The notes beneath the pieces were generated by a model. The model saw only the letters and a list, made by a program, of their open reading frames with translations, searched no databases and was not told the DNA's origin. From Xiphophorus maculatus (lineage: Eukaryota > Chordata > Actinopteri > Cyprinodontiformes > Poeciliidae), in NCBI RefSeq assembly GCF_002775205.1, contig NC_036453.1:12604594-12668593 (forward strand): a stretch of 64,000 nucleotides of DNA, written 5' to 3'. Every line of letters begins with the position of its first letter. Within the stretch, counting starts at the first letter, position 1. Positions 20,651-34,500 of the stretch are shown one piece after another. Made by a program: the position numbers and the translations under genes.

Positions 20651-23600
20651 GACCTTACAGGCCTGCTGTAATCCCCTCTGTCACAAACGACCAGAGGATG
20701 CAATATGCTGTAATTAAAGAAATAAAGTATCCGACTAATTACAGTCTTCCACGTGGTTTACCTCTGTCTGTGTGTAACATCCGGGCGCAAATAAAAAATT
20801 TAAAATGGATGGTAAATCACAGCATATTTTTTTATTTCTGCTTAAAAAAAAAAAACTAACAAAAAAATGGCAGTAACTAAGACATGAAAGCCAAATATAG
20901 TGGCGGATCAGTGTGACCAGGTTACAAGGAATTCCAATTTTAATCTGAAAAAATGTTTATTTTTCATCTCTACACGAATCCGTTGAATATTATTGTTTAA
21001 AGCAAAAATTGAGGCTCAGAAATGAATGTAAAACATCTCACATCTGAGTTGTTTATAAGGAGTGATCTTAAACCAACAGACAAACCAATGCAAACAAACA
21101 TTTCTAGGTGTATCACTAATTATAAGATTGATTTGGCATGTCATTTAACTGTTTTTAAAGACTTTTACTGTGAAACCTTTTCAGTTTGTAAGAATTTTCT
21201 TTTCAGTGACTTTGATTGCACTGCAAAATTTCAGGTGGTCTTCAGCTATTTAAGTAATTCAGTATTTTTATTTACTTTTTTTTTTTACCAAGTCAAGTTA
21301 AGCTTCAGAAGCTCCTGAGATCAGTTCTGAATGTGATACTCAGTACAAACCCATTCAATAAATTAGGATATTATTGAAAAATTGATTTATTTATGTAAGT
21401 CCATCACCTAGTGAAAAACATTATATAAATGAACAAGACAAAGATTGATGTTTTAGCACCTTTATTTGTCCTAATGAGGATGATTGTATGATTAAATGTG
21501 TTATAAATTCATAAATCAAAAGGCGTTTCTAAACATGTTTTCACTTGGCTGTCTTGTGTTGTTGTTGGTTTTTTCTCTCTCTTTCTTTTCTTTTTTTTTT
21601 AAAGAAAACTCTTTTAACATTGGCTTAGAAATAAGTTTGTAAATGATCCTGATTCTGCTGGGTTTGTTTATTGCTGTATAAAACCTAAATTTAGGCATAT
21701 ATACGGTTTCTAATTGTTAGAAATTGACATTTTGGTGCAAATTTGGTCAGAAGTGAAAGTATCTGGATGAGTTAAAGAGTGGTTCACATCTTGAAAGGAC
21801 TGGAGCGAAACCAATAACTGGATATTTTCTACCCTGAAATATCTGAGTTGTGAAACGAGCTGTGAAAATGGCTTCAGGCGCCACCATGTGGTACATCATG
21901 AAAGTCATTTCCACAACTAAATCAGGAACGCTTGTATTATCATGTCATGCCACTCTAACCTAAATAATTGTGCTTGCCTCTCCAGACTGAACCAATGACA
22001 GCATGTGAAAATGAAGCATGTGGAATCGATTCAGCCACTTATAACTGTGTTTGACCCTGAAAAGAAATGACTGATGCCTTACTTTGAACGCCAGCAAATA
22101 TTTCTAGATAAATTCTGGAATAATTTTAGTGTGTTGCTCCAAAGCCTCAATTTATTTGTCAATTTCGTTAATAATTGGAATTAGAAATTAAGTTTCTTTC
22201 ATAAACCCAAACAAGTTATGTTATTTCAAAACATATCGGAGCAATTATTTTACTTCCACCTTCAGATCTTAATGCTTTCTGCTTTTTCCCCAGTAATAAT
22301 TTATCCTCCTCTGCTGATGCTCATCATCAAAGGATAATTGTGAGACTTCAGTGCATTTTCTGTCAATCATAAAAAAGTTGAGAAACATCAAAAATAAATA
22401 TATAGTGCAATAATTACCATTTCAATTCTATATATTACAAGAAACATACCTAAGAAATGCCCCGTTTTGTTCCCCATTCTTATGATTTCCAACAGTGTGA
22501 TGATTTGCTTCACTTTTTTATTTTTTCAGTCAGCAATACAGAGTTATAACTTAAAAGGCAGAAATGTCCTCTGATCATTTGCTGTCTTTTTTGTTCTCAT
22601 TTATATGAATGCCTCGTTCATATAATACCAATTTAGAAGAGTATGGGAGAGAAAGAAAGAAAAAAAACTTGTGCATAGCAGTAAATAGATGTGTATTGTT
22701 AAGGAATGGGGGGGATAGAAAACAAAACAAAAACACACACAAAAAGGCTGATTAATACATTTGATTCACTTTTTAAAAAAATAAAAGAAATCACAACAAC
22801 CTGAAGTAGATTTAAAAGAAATTCAGTTCATAAAAAGAGAGAAATAATACAGAATATAATACAAAAATACAATTCTCTTTTAAATTCAGTTTTAATTAAC
22901 CATCTTTAAAATTCAAATTGAAGGTCATGTGAAAACATATGAATATTTAATATAAATTTTAACAACACTGGGAAATTTAAGCAATATAAATTAAAAAAAG
23001 TGAAGAGAATACCTTTTAATTTGTTCTATAAAATGTAGTAAAAAAAAAAAAAATCAGTTTTTGTCTGGGAAGAAATCAGGACACGATAAGATTCACTCTA
23101 ACTTAGACCTTGACCCAGACTAGGTCAAAACTTTGACCTAGTCAAAGCCCTGATCTCTATCCTTTTGTGTGGTGTCCTAACTTTTTCACAACCATTCATT
23201 GCTTCGCATATTTCTAAATTTCCATTAACACAAAAGACACTACAAAGTTTTGAATTTCCTCATACACAACATGATATGTCACACATGCTAGAGAAGTGTA
23301 AACAATAAATGTCTTTATCTTACTGACCACTCTGCACCTTTATGGAGATGGATGATGGGAATGTTAGAACTGGTCAAATGTAATTCTGAAATCTGCTGAA
23401 ATGTGTAATTTTCCTGTTGTCTGAGCTTTTTACTGCAGTTTTCCAGGAACTAGTAATAAGGAAAACCTGAAGGATACAATTCAAAGATGAGCCATAAACG
23501 TAGAAGTATTCATACAATTTAAACTTTTTCACATAATGGTCATCGCTTTATGACCACTAACTTCAACCTATTTTTGTGCATTTTATGTGATAGAGAAACA

Positions 23601-24594
23601 CAAAGTAGTGCATAATTTGGACACACATGAAAGGTGAATAATTAAAAAAACCAAAAAAACCATGAGCAACCAATTAAAGGCACCTTAATAGTAAACAGAT
23701 GGAGCTGTTATGTTTCTGGACTCAGAAGTTTTTTTTTAGAGAACTTAAGAGATAAACCATGTAGACCAAAGTTTAAAAGCAGAGTTAGGTTCCAAATCGA
23801 GCTTTGAACATCTCCCAGTTTCCCAGCAACTTCTCAGTTGCCAGTACGTTTGTGCATCATGCAAGTGAATGTGCACAATTCTCTGCTTTTTCCCACATTT
23901 TGAGTTGCTTATGCCATGTTGACCAAAATGAACTCCACGGGTCAATTTTGACATTTAAGCATAAGTTGGTCATATGAGCCTCAACGTGGAAAATGTTTGA
24001 ACACGTTGTGATAATATGCTAAGTATATTATATTTATTTAGGTTTTCCTATATTGGGTCAAACTCTGTGCTCATTGCCATGTATATTCATTTATGATCTT
24101 CTTGTGTTCTGTTCTATGGATTTCGGTTTATCCTCTAGTTCAGTGTTAATATGTCCCTCCCTTGGTTTTTAGCTTAATTGTTTGTTAATTATACACCATT
24201 CCAACATTTCCTCTGTATACAGCCTCACTGGCTGTAAGTTTTTATATTATTTTCACCTTTTTATTATTGTGGTTGTATCTTTGACTAGCACTTATTTAAT
24301 TTTGTTGTGTATTTATTTATTTTACTTTGTACAGAACTTTGGTCAATGCAAGGAGCTGTTGGAAGGTGCTGTATAAATAAAGTGTATTATTATTATTTTA
24401 TTATTAATAGGTTAATCTGCCTGTTTTTCTGGTGCAAGTTCTGTAGGTTTTCTGTTTTAATGATTAGACTTTCATTATGCTTACCACAAGTTCCTGCCTG
24501 CAACTTTGGTCCTACTTTCAACATTTAAAAACATGTACATGCACCACTCTTAACCCATGATGAAACACAGTGGTGGCAGCATCATGCTGTGGGG

Positions 24595-24703
<109 letters not shown>

Positions 24704-25027
24704 GCAGGGACAGGAAAACTGGTCTGAATTGATGGGAAATGTACCGTAACTAAATAAAGAAAATCCTGGAAGAAAGCCTGTTCGAAGCTGCAGAAAATTT
24801 GAGATATAATTTAGATCAAAGCATATTTATGTGTTAAGCGGCCTAATCAAAGCCCAAATCCATGGCAAAACTTGTAAGTTAGTGTTTACTGTTGCTCTCC
24901 ATCATATTTGACAGAACCTGGGACTGTATTTGAAGAATAATGCCAAAAATGCAATTTCTCAATATACTAGAAGTTGTTCAGAGACGTACCCCAGACGACC
25001 TGCAGCTTTAATTAGTCAATTACAGGA

Positions 25028-25345
25028 CAGGAGTGCCCAAAGTATGGCCAAATTATTTTGTTTGTCCCTGTACTTTAAGTCAAGAATGTTCAAAATTTGG
25101 CCAACAAAATAGAAAACAACTGATGTCCCCCAAAAAATGTGGAAATCAGCTCTTTCTTTTAATAGTGCAACAGTCCTAAACCTTTTTTCTTTTTTTTATC
25201 TTTAATAATATACAGATTTCATAAGTATTTTGTTCATTATTGAGCAGGTCAATCTAAGCACATAATAATAAACACATTTTTGCACTCTTTATTTATTGAA
25301 ATTTGCGAGCTTTGGCCGCCTGGGCGAAAAGTTTGGACACCACTG
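25028..25345. mobile_element. hAT-like non-autonomous element
   Basis: The ends CAGGAGTGCCCAAAGTATGG and AAGTTTGGACACCACTG are imperfect inverted repeats of the CAGTGGTGTCCAAAGT type common in fish. About 318 bases, no open frame. Confidence 0.6.
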
Positions 25346-25597
25346 GTCTTTGTGTTGGTCTGTTACATAAAATCTCAATAAAACACCCTAAAGTTTCTAA
25401 CTGCGACACTGCAAAATGTAAAAAAAAATCTCCACCAGTGCAAATACTTTTGCAAGATGCTGAGTAACAGATCTTTAAAAAAAAAATGCTTACATTTTTT
25501 AATTGAGTTCACAAAAACTCAAAGTTAAAGTTTTGCACGAAGGCAGGCACCAAATGACCTGCTCCTTCATCTGGTATGATGAACAGTTTATGAAGTT

Positions 25598-28500
25598 TCA
25601 GACACACTTTGGGAAGGAGCCGGCTTGAGTTCCACCTGACCGCACAAGGGAGTTTGTGTAGTTGGGGAAAGTTGTGTAGGATGGAGGGCTGTCCAGTTCA
25701 GAAGGAGACCCAATGCTGTTGCTGGACGAGTCGTCCACTGAGGGTTCCTACAAAACAAGAGCTTAGTGGTTCATCTGCAAGTAATGTAGACGAATCTGAT
25801 GAACCAGATACTTGCAGATGAGTGAGATTTTTAAACACTTTCAGATATGAACGAAAGCGTTACTGTATTTTCACTATTTATTATTTACTAAATAAACTGA
25901 GTTGACAAAAATACAAAAAATGTGTTAGCTGGTGATTTGGGAACACATTAGCATTGTCCATTATTAAACTTTCACAAATCAAATAAAGGTTTCACAAATC
26001 TAAACTAGGTTTTAAATATTCTGCTTTTAGTGAAGAGTACCAGTTCAGGGACAATATGGCTAAAAAATGTATCATTATACTTTCCACAAGTTATCAGTCA
26101 AGACACATAGATACGTTTTTTTTTGTTTTAAATATCTGAAATATTTCTAAACTGGTGGTGTGGTCTTGTTTTATCCACAATTTTCACTTCATGCCGTTTT
26201 CTACTTTTAAGCAGTTATGCCGAACGGTGGCAAAACCTTAAATTGCAGCAGCGCAAATTAGCTAGTTGTTGCTGGTAACCAAAGAGTGAGTGAGTTAAGT
26301 TGAAGCCAGGGGCCATTTGTGGCTCCTTTTTTTGTGTCCCCCAACTGCACTTGAAAAATGTGCATTTGGGGGACATTCTAGAAAGTTCATTGAACTTTCT
26401 ATTTTTACTAAAGGTAAAATTACGACTGACATATGGCAACGGAAAATTTTAAGTATGACACAAAGTATTCATATTTTTATACCCAAGCTTGTATAATAAA
26501 TAAAACAATTTCTATCCAGGGACTTTTACTAAAAAGCCAACTTTGCCACAACTAATTCAGCTGTTATTTAATTATCAGCTAAATTTAGGAAGCGAAAAGA
26601 AAAGAAAGTGACCCAAATCCTGCTTTTATAACTGAGAATAAATTTGTTCAACAGAGTTTAAAAGAATTTGAAAACTAGATGTGTTTCTTTTAATACATTT
26701 TTGACTTGACAAATTTGGTCAACATGACAAAAATTTTGAACACCCTGATCGAGTCAATGTTTGAAAAGTATGAGTACTGAAGCTCTTAATCTACAGCAAT
26801 TTAAAGATGCTCAAGGTAAATTAGGTGGAAAAGCCCTTTAGCCATCTGACGAATCGGAAGTTAACTTAATCTCCGTAAGTTACAATATATTTATCCATGG
26901 TGTAATGTTGGATTAAGGTATACTCTGTCAAAAGAACACTTGTAAATCCATCTAACGTATATTACTTTCAGGTATTGTAAATGCTATTTACTTTTCTTGA
27001 TAAAAGAAACGCTTCTTTAAAAAAAACACAAAGTACGAGTCAAAGGTCACCATCTAGGTGTGCTGTTAGCCTATCCAAGGCTAATGCTAGCCTATCATTG
27101 CTAGTTTATAATTAATTTCTGAAGTTACATCTCCGTCCAGTTGATGGCGGTAATGCACAAAGTCTGTAAACTGCCATAAAATGCAACAGAAGAAGAAGCT
27201 CGCTAGTTTATAAGCAAAGCAAGTACGCTAGCTGTTAGCCTCGTTTTTTTTTTTGTTTTTTGTTTTAAGTTGCGTCCTGATCCACACTCCATACCAGTAG
27301 GTGGCGGTAATGCACACCATTAAGTTGCTTGCCAACCGCCATTAAAAAAAAAAAAAAAAAAAAAGAAGAAGAAGCTGTTAGCCTCTCTACAGCAAATGAG
27401 TAGCCGTTTTCTCATTTGATAGCTATTCATAAATAATTCCTATTTTTATGCAATACATTTCAGTGCCTGTTAGCATAGTTATATTTAATTTTCAATCTCC
27501 CCCATCACAAAAAGATAGTTTTACAAAAATCGTTCTGTAGTCTAAAACAGTAAATAAGCAGAATGCTGAGAAGAGTCATACCTTTTGTTGGAGGACGTAA
27601 AGGGAAGTTACTGCTTTTATCCCATTATGCTCCGTCATTTTGGGAAGCACATCATCTGTAAAGGAAAACACATCTTACACAAGACGTCAATTTTAGCTGC
27701 AGTCTCCAGAAATGTTATATTTACCTTTCTGTTTAAGCTGTGTATGACGAGAATGACCATACATCCTGGACTTTCTAGTTTCCTGTCTTGACCTTAGATT
27801 AAAAAACAAACAAAAAAAAAACATTGGTAAATATGCAGTGGACGTACATTTGCATTTTTACAGTTGATGGTCTATGGAGCTCAATTGGGGTCATAAAGTT
27901 TGTTCAAAAGAAAAAAAAAACAGTTTGAAATTAAAAAAAGGAGATTTTTTTTCTTTTTAACAAACTTTATGACCCCAATTTAGCTCCATAATGGTTAATT
28001 AACAGTATCACAGTTTACTTTTTAGAAGGAGTCCAGCATGCACACACTGTCACCAGGGTGATGAGGATGAAGATTCCTCCTGTGGAAAGCATGATGTAGA
28101 CTGAGCTTCTTCCTGGTGACAAACGAGAGCTACTGAATAAATATTTACATAAATGAGACTTGTTTACTTTAATATTTTAACATCTAACCCAAAATCTGAC
28201 AGTAAAGCTGCTTTTACTACGATGCATGCTCTGTCTGTGATATGTAATCCTGAAAAATGGGGACATTTCCATGCCAACCTCTCCAGTAGAGGGCACCAAA
28301 AGCTTGTCAAAGGTTTTGGTGCAACATCCCGATTCTGGTTTGAAAATATTTGATTCCAGTGATTTTCCCTCACAATGTGTGTAAGTTGTAGTTCTAAGGA
28401 TTCTTTTATTGAACAACTGCAGAGCTTTCAGCCCATCTTTCTCTCACGTTGGTTTCTTGTGACCATGTTTGCTACTTGCAACAAGATCTTTAATGGTTCT

Positions 28501-31500
28501 GGCATCGATGATCCAAGTTGCAGCCCTCTTCCTATCTCAAAATTTGCAAGAAAAATTCTGAGATTTTGAGATTAATGTCTGAAATTTTCCAGAAAAACAA
28601 GGAAACTTCTGAGCTCCAAAAGTCCAAAAATTGGGGAGAAGAAACCAAAGAATTTTCAGCTTTCTGACCTCAGAAATTTCCCCCAATTTAAAAAAAAATA
28701 TTTCTGAGATTAATCTCAAACTTTCTGAGTTTATCATTGCCAGTTTTTGACTTTTGGAGCTCACAAATTTCCATGTTTTTCTAGAAAATTCCAGAGATTT
28801 ATCTCAAAATTTCTGTCTTTACTGTAGAACATTTTTGGACATTTCGAGCTCAAACATTAAAAAAAAAAAAAAAAATTCCTAGAAAATTTCTAAGATTAAT
28901 CTCAAAATGTGGGGGAAATTTACTCTTCATTTCTTTCTTGTCTACAACAGCCCTAGTACACCATATACTATATTCACATCTATCTATCTATCTGTCTGTC
29001 TGTCTGTCTGTCTGTCTGTCGATATAGATATACAGTATGTATGCTCATATATACACCCCCTGTAGGGAGTGGAAGTGATGAACAACTTGGGTAATGTATC
29101 TTTTGCAGTGTCCCTGTAAAAAACAATGTATATATTGCATTTGTATGACTTTTCGGAGTCAATTAAATCTCCTTTTTTGGCAAAATGCTCCCTTACCTAA
29201 TAATTGTGATTTCACAAAGTAAATTTGGAGGAGTTTACTCTGTGAATCGTTTCTGGGTTTTTCAGTTGAACCATTTGTGTCCCTGTAAAAAAGAATCATA
29301 CTGGCCATGTCAGCATGTCTAGCATACAGGCATAACTGACAAAAGTATGTTGTTACTTACTGTACACGGCCAGTCTGATTGGCAGGCTGGTCATGTTACC
29401 CAGTGGGTTCTCCACGGCGCAGCTGTAGATATCCTCATCAGTCATCAACACTCGACTGATGGTCAGGCACTTCTGATCAGGTGACAGGACAAATCGTGTT
29501 TCATTGGCCAGGGGTTTCCCACCTTTAAACCACTTGTAAGTGGTTCTGGTCCCGTTGTCATGAGAACAGTTAAGGACAAAGTTTTCGCTGAGCTCCAGGA
29601 CGGATGAGGCCTCCATGTGGATGTATGGCCTGGATATAGGCTCTGGGTGAGGGTGAGAGCAAACACCAACATTCATTAATATAAACATGTATGGAAATGT
29701 AAGCATTTAACTTTCTCAATATTCTGCTAATGTCGAAAAAACACAATTTTGCAATCACAGTGTTTCCATTAATTAACAAACGCAATTAAATTACCATGTG
29801 AATGAGTTTGTAAGTCATTAAAAAACACGCAGTTCCATCAACCTCCAACTACTTCCTGTCTTCTTCTTTGTCTTTTCCACCAGTAGTAACATCCTGTTGT
29901 TGATTATGTGACTTGTGTGATGTGAAAACAAAGTCTCCTTTGCTGTTTTGTGAAATAAACCAATTTTGATACAGCCAAAAAACCCACCGCATGCGAGCGC
30001 CAAAACTTTTTATCAAAAAACAAAAGTTTTTATTAAGCAAATTTATTTTCATAATTAAAATTTACGCATTTATGCGGTCAATGGAAACTCGGGATACAAC
30101 ATGTGCTAACAGTGATGGTTAGCTGGCAATTAATCAGTGTTTCTCTACCATTTTCTGCTTGTTCCATGCTTGTCAAAAAATTGAATTGAGGTGGTCGTTG
30201 CATTTACAAAAAAATAACATGTTTGAGACAGGAAAATAATTTCCTGTCTCAAAGGCAAACATGACAAAATCATGTCAGATAAACATAAAATTCAACAACC
30301 TAGCGTTAATAAAATGCATTCAAGTTGAGATAATGTGATTCAATTTAGTCAGACTGATCTCCCGCCGAAGAGGGTCCAGCGAGATCAGGAGATCACGCGA
30401 GATTACGGAAGATTACGTGACACAACTGTCGTGCGCCTGGGAAAACTTCATGGCGGCTTTTCAAGAGAAGCAGGGAGATTCCTGGCGTGCATCTAGTGAA
30501 TTTGAGAATTAACACAGACAGGTCCTTGGTGGACCTTAGTTGTTGGAAGTATTTTACCATGAGTCAGCCAAACTATTTTAATGTAAATCTTTTATTTAAT
30601 GAAATGTGAAATCCCCCCCCAATACTCCACCCTATTTCTCATAGGACGTTGATCAAGGTGCACAAATGGCCATAGCTGAGACTGTGTTGGGAATCTTCGT
30701 TATTCGACCAAAGGGTGCAGAGCCTGCTGATGCCCATGTGGATGTTGGGATTGTCCTGGAGGGGGTGGAAGTGATGAACAATTTGGGCAATGTATCTTTT
30801 GCGGTGGTGATGTTGCTGGGTCTTATCTATGCACTTATCTAACCCTTACCCTAACCCTTATACTTTTGAAGTTCTGCAGAAAATTGTTCTGGAATTGGAT
30901 GAAAACAAGCTATCCAACAAAGCACAGGTTCTCAAAACGCAACTCTCCTGCTGAGAAACTTGCTACATGATTCTCCAAAGTTCAGGAAAGCGTCATAAGA
31001 CCAATCAGTCTTTAAAGACTGCAGTCGAAAACGAGATTTAAATTGTTACAGTTCTCAAAAGTTGAAGAGCAAATTTACTGACACTTTTTATTTTGTCAGG
31101 AATTTGATTTCTATGCTCAACAGTGATCAACACAGCCCAGTTTTGGCTGGAAAAACAAAACTTCAACCTTTTGTTGTTTTTTAGTTACACATTAAACTAC
31201 AGATGTTTGTACAAATCTAGGAATGTGAGCATTTCCATCATCAATGTTCAAACTCAGCTGTTTTTTTTGTGCTGTGTTATTTGTTTTTCTCTGCACAGCA
31301 CTTAAGAGCTGTGGTAACTGAACTATTTTGAAGTTTCTTGTTACTAATTAAACACTGACTCTAAAGGTTTTGTTTAAACTATTCATTTAAACTAGCTTAA
31401 ATGCATGTTCAAGCGGGTTATCGTATGGCAAGAGTTTATACCTTTTGTAGTAAAGTGCCTGCAGTGCACATGTAAAATAAAATTGATAACAATTTTGAAA

Positions 31501-34500
31501 ATACAGTTCTGTTGCACCTTTTCTAATTGTTGAGTGTTCTTTCTACCCTTTCACAAAGTCCTGTCTTAAAACACTTCATTTAATAGCACTTAAAAGAATT
31601 TACATAATTCAATCATGGAAAGGATTTCCACACAATTCAATAGCTTTCTTTTAGCATGAAGCATGTTTGTTGAGCTAACTTAATTTTCATGAGTTGGATC
31701 AAATTAATGAAGTAGTGTGAAGGTACCACTGTAACATAAGTTGGTTTCAACTAGATTTACATTAATCTTAATCAAGTAAAGTCAATTATTTGGTCCAAAA
31801 CATTGCAAAATAGTTGGGCTGGCTCTTTTAAATTACATTGGGTCCAACTATAGTAAATGAGTTGAATCAACCTTAATAAATTAAGTTTACCTAACACATT
31901 TGCTTTAAATTGGAGTAGCAGAATTACATAGCGCTGAAATAAAGCAATCAGGTGGAAATCCTTTCCATGATTTTTTTATGTTCGTCCAAAGAGTAATTTT
32001 TTTGAGCGATAAATGTAGGTTTAGATACTAGCAGATAACTTCCTCTTTGAATTAATGCGTCTCAAGCAGCTTGTTCTGTCTCTCATGAAACAAACATGTC
32101 ATTAATGGAGTTCAGTGAACTCCCAGCATTCCCAGCATAGCGTATCCCACCTACAGTAAGACCAGAGCCAAAAACAGAATATACCTCAATGGACATTCAG
32201 AACATTTAAACATCTCCAGTTGGAATGAAAACTTTAGAAACTGAAGATTTTGTTTCAATGCAGTAAGTTTGGGAACTCGGAAAGATTGCAACATTTTATT
32301 AATTCTCAGTGTCATATTTGAAGAATACTTAGCAGAAGAAAATACATTCGACTTATGTCCAGAGTTGAGCATAATGGTTCCGGTCCAGCCATGTTTCTCA
32401 TTTTCCTCTAAGGAAACATAAATGGCATGGAGATAAATTGGGGCCATAGGGTTTGTTCAAAAGAAGAAAAACAGATTTGATACCAAAAAAAGCTTGAAAC
32501 TGAACAAAAAAATTGTTTTAAGTTCAATTCAATTCAAAAATATTTTATTGATCCCAAAGGGAAATCACCCAACATTAATTGAGTTACTAATATTAATTGT
32601 AACTAATATTAATTCAGATTCTTCAAAGAGTTATTGTGGATAGTGATGCGCTATTGGCAGGAAATATCTCTTGTAGCAGTCTGTATTACGGAGAACTGTA
32701 AGAAGCCTCTGACTGAAGGCACTCTGTCACAACTGAAAAGAAGTGTTGAAACTAGAAACATTTCCAAAAATACTTTTCAGATTCCAGTTTCTTTTTCACA
32801 GTTTCAAAATATTTCTTAGCTTCAAATCTTTTTTTTTTTTTTTTTCAGTTTTAAATTCTTTTTTCTGTTGAACAAATTTTATGGCCCGAATTTAGCTCCA
32901 AAGCTAGAACCGTGAGTAAGTGATCAGCAGCCACACGAAGCTGTTTCCGACCCTACCGTCCACAGTGAGTGTGATGCTTCCCTCTCCAGTAAAGATGTCG
33001 TCTGTGATGGAGATCTCCACGTCGTAAGTCCCGTCATCAGACAGTCTGAGGTTGTGGAGAAGCAGGGTCCCGTTCTCAAACACCAGAATCCGGTCTTGAT
33101 ACTCAGGCCTCAGGGTCCCAATGATGTCGGTTCCGATGGACTGGACCACGGTGACCGCCTTCTCCCTCTGGAGCTGCCACTTGATAACCGGCAGGTCGAG
33201 GCTGAAGCTGCTGTAGCGGACCGACAGGAGGGCCTCCCCCCCGACCGCTCCTCTGATCAGAGCGTTAGGGATGGTCGTGTTCACGGCTCCCACCTCACCT
33301 GCAGAACAGCATGGAGGGTTTCACTGCGCATTAGAAACAGCATAGTGGACGATGCCTTAAAATTGAAATTAGAACAAATAGCTTCTAAAAAATACGAAGT
33401 TGTTATTGTCTAAAATTTTGCTGGACATTAAATTACGCCAAAAGTTATTGCGATAAACGACAATATTGTTATTTTGAGACAGTCTTCAAGTAATGTAATG
33501 GTAATGACATAATAACGCAAGGACACGTTCTCAAAGATCAATAAACTTTCAATTCTAATGAACATTTAACACTCGTCTTCCAGTTTTTGGTAGAAAGAGA
33601 AAAATAATAAGTCATGCAAATGGAAATCGTTGATCTTGTTTTAATTTGTCATTGATTTGTTGATTTATTGCGACAGACATCGTTATAGTCGGTTTTATTT
33701 CTTGCTCAAACGAGTAAGCATCACTTCAGTATTTATTTTCTAGTTCTGGCAGTTAAATGCTTCCGTACCAACAATGCCTTGGTTGGCCTGTGATTTCTAT
33801 GAAATCCAAACGAATGCACTGTTATTGAAAGCACAACACATTTGTAATGGTTTTCAAAACCTAAAACACGGGAAAACGGGTAGGATTTATCCAACAGCTG
33901 GACGGAGCCATACAGCTGTGTCACTCCGAAGCCAGAGCCTCATCGCTACGGTAACAGCTGTTAGACTATGGGATGGGCCCACATGGAGCAACAAAAGTTG
34001 GCATTGTTTGTTCAAATTTCCCTCTTGGCAGTCCATGAAAAGGCCAATCCAGACACCAGGCTAGTGCTGCAGAAACAGAGCAGCTTAGTGACCCACAATA
34101 ACATAATAACACATAAACACAGCTGAAAAAACCCTGACACTGCCACTTCTGATACGGACTGTGGAGAGAAAAAAACAAGCAGTCGGATACGATCCAGCAT
34201 CCCAACAAATACTGACATTGTGACGAGGTAAAGTAACTCAACAGGGTGTGGTGGAGGAACAAACTGGACATCTGTTGCTATTTTCGTCATGTTCTTAGTG
34301 TTTTATAAATGTCAAAATTGAAAAGATTTTAGATTTGTTCTCCCTGCATCATAAAACTCTTCCCTGTAGTCGCTGCTTAAGGTAAGGCTGTGAAAGTAAA
34401 TATGCTCTCATGCAACAGACTAAAAATGAGCAATGCAAACATGCACTTAATATTTAATCATTGCCTTTTCAACATATTATGGTTCTGACGCAGTAAGTAG

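Larger units (their letters stand above)
29643..32956. other. hepacam intron 2
   Basis: A 3.3-kb intron containing the SAM-protein-like pseudogene, a 362-base element with perfect 21-base terminal inverted repeats (31611-31972), and hairpin element copy 2 (32428-32900). No additional hepacam exon is needed, because the exon 2-exon 3 phase matches. Confidence 0.6.

Noticed and set aside
28979..29020. Possible CRISPR-like array
   Set aside because: It is a simple tetranucleotide microsatellite in a vertebrate genome; no spacers.
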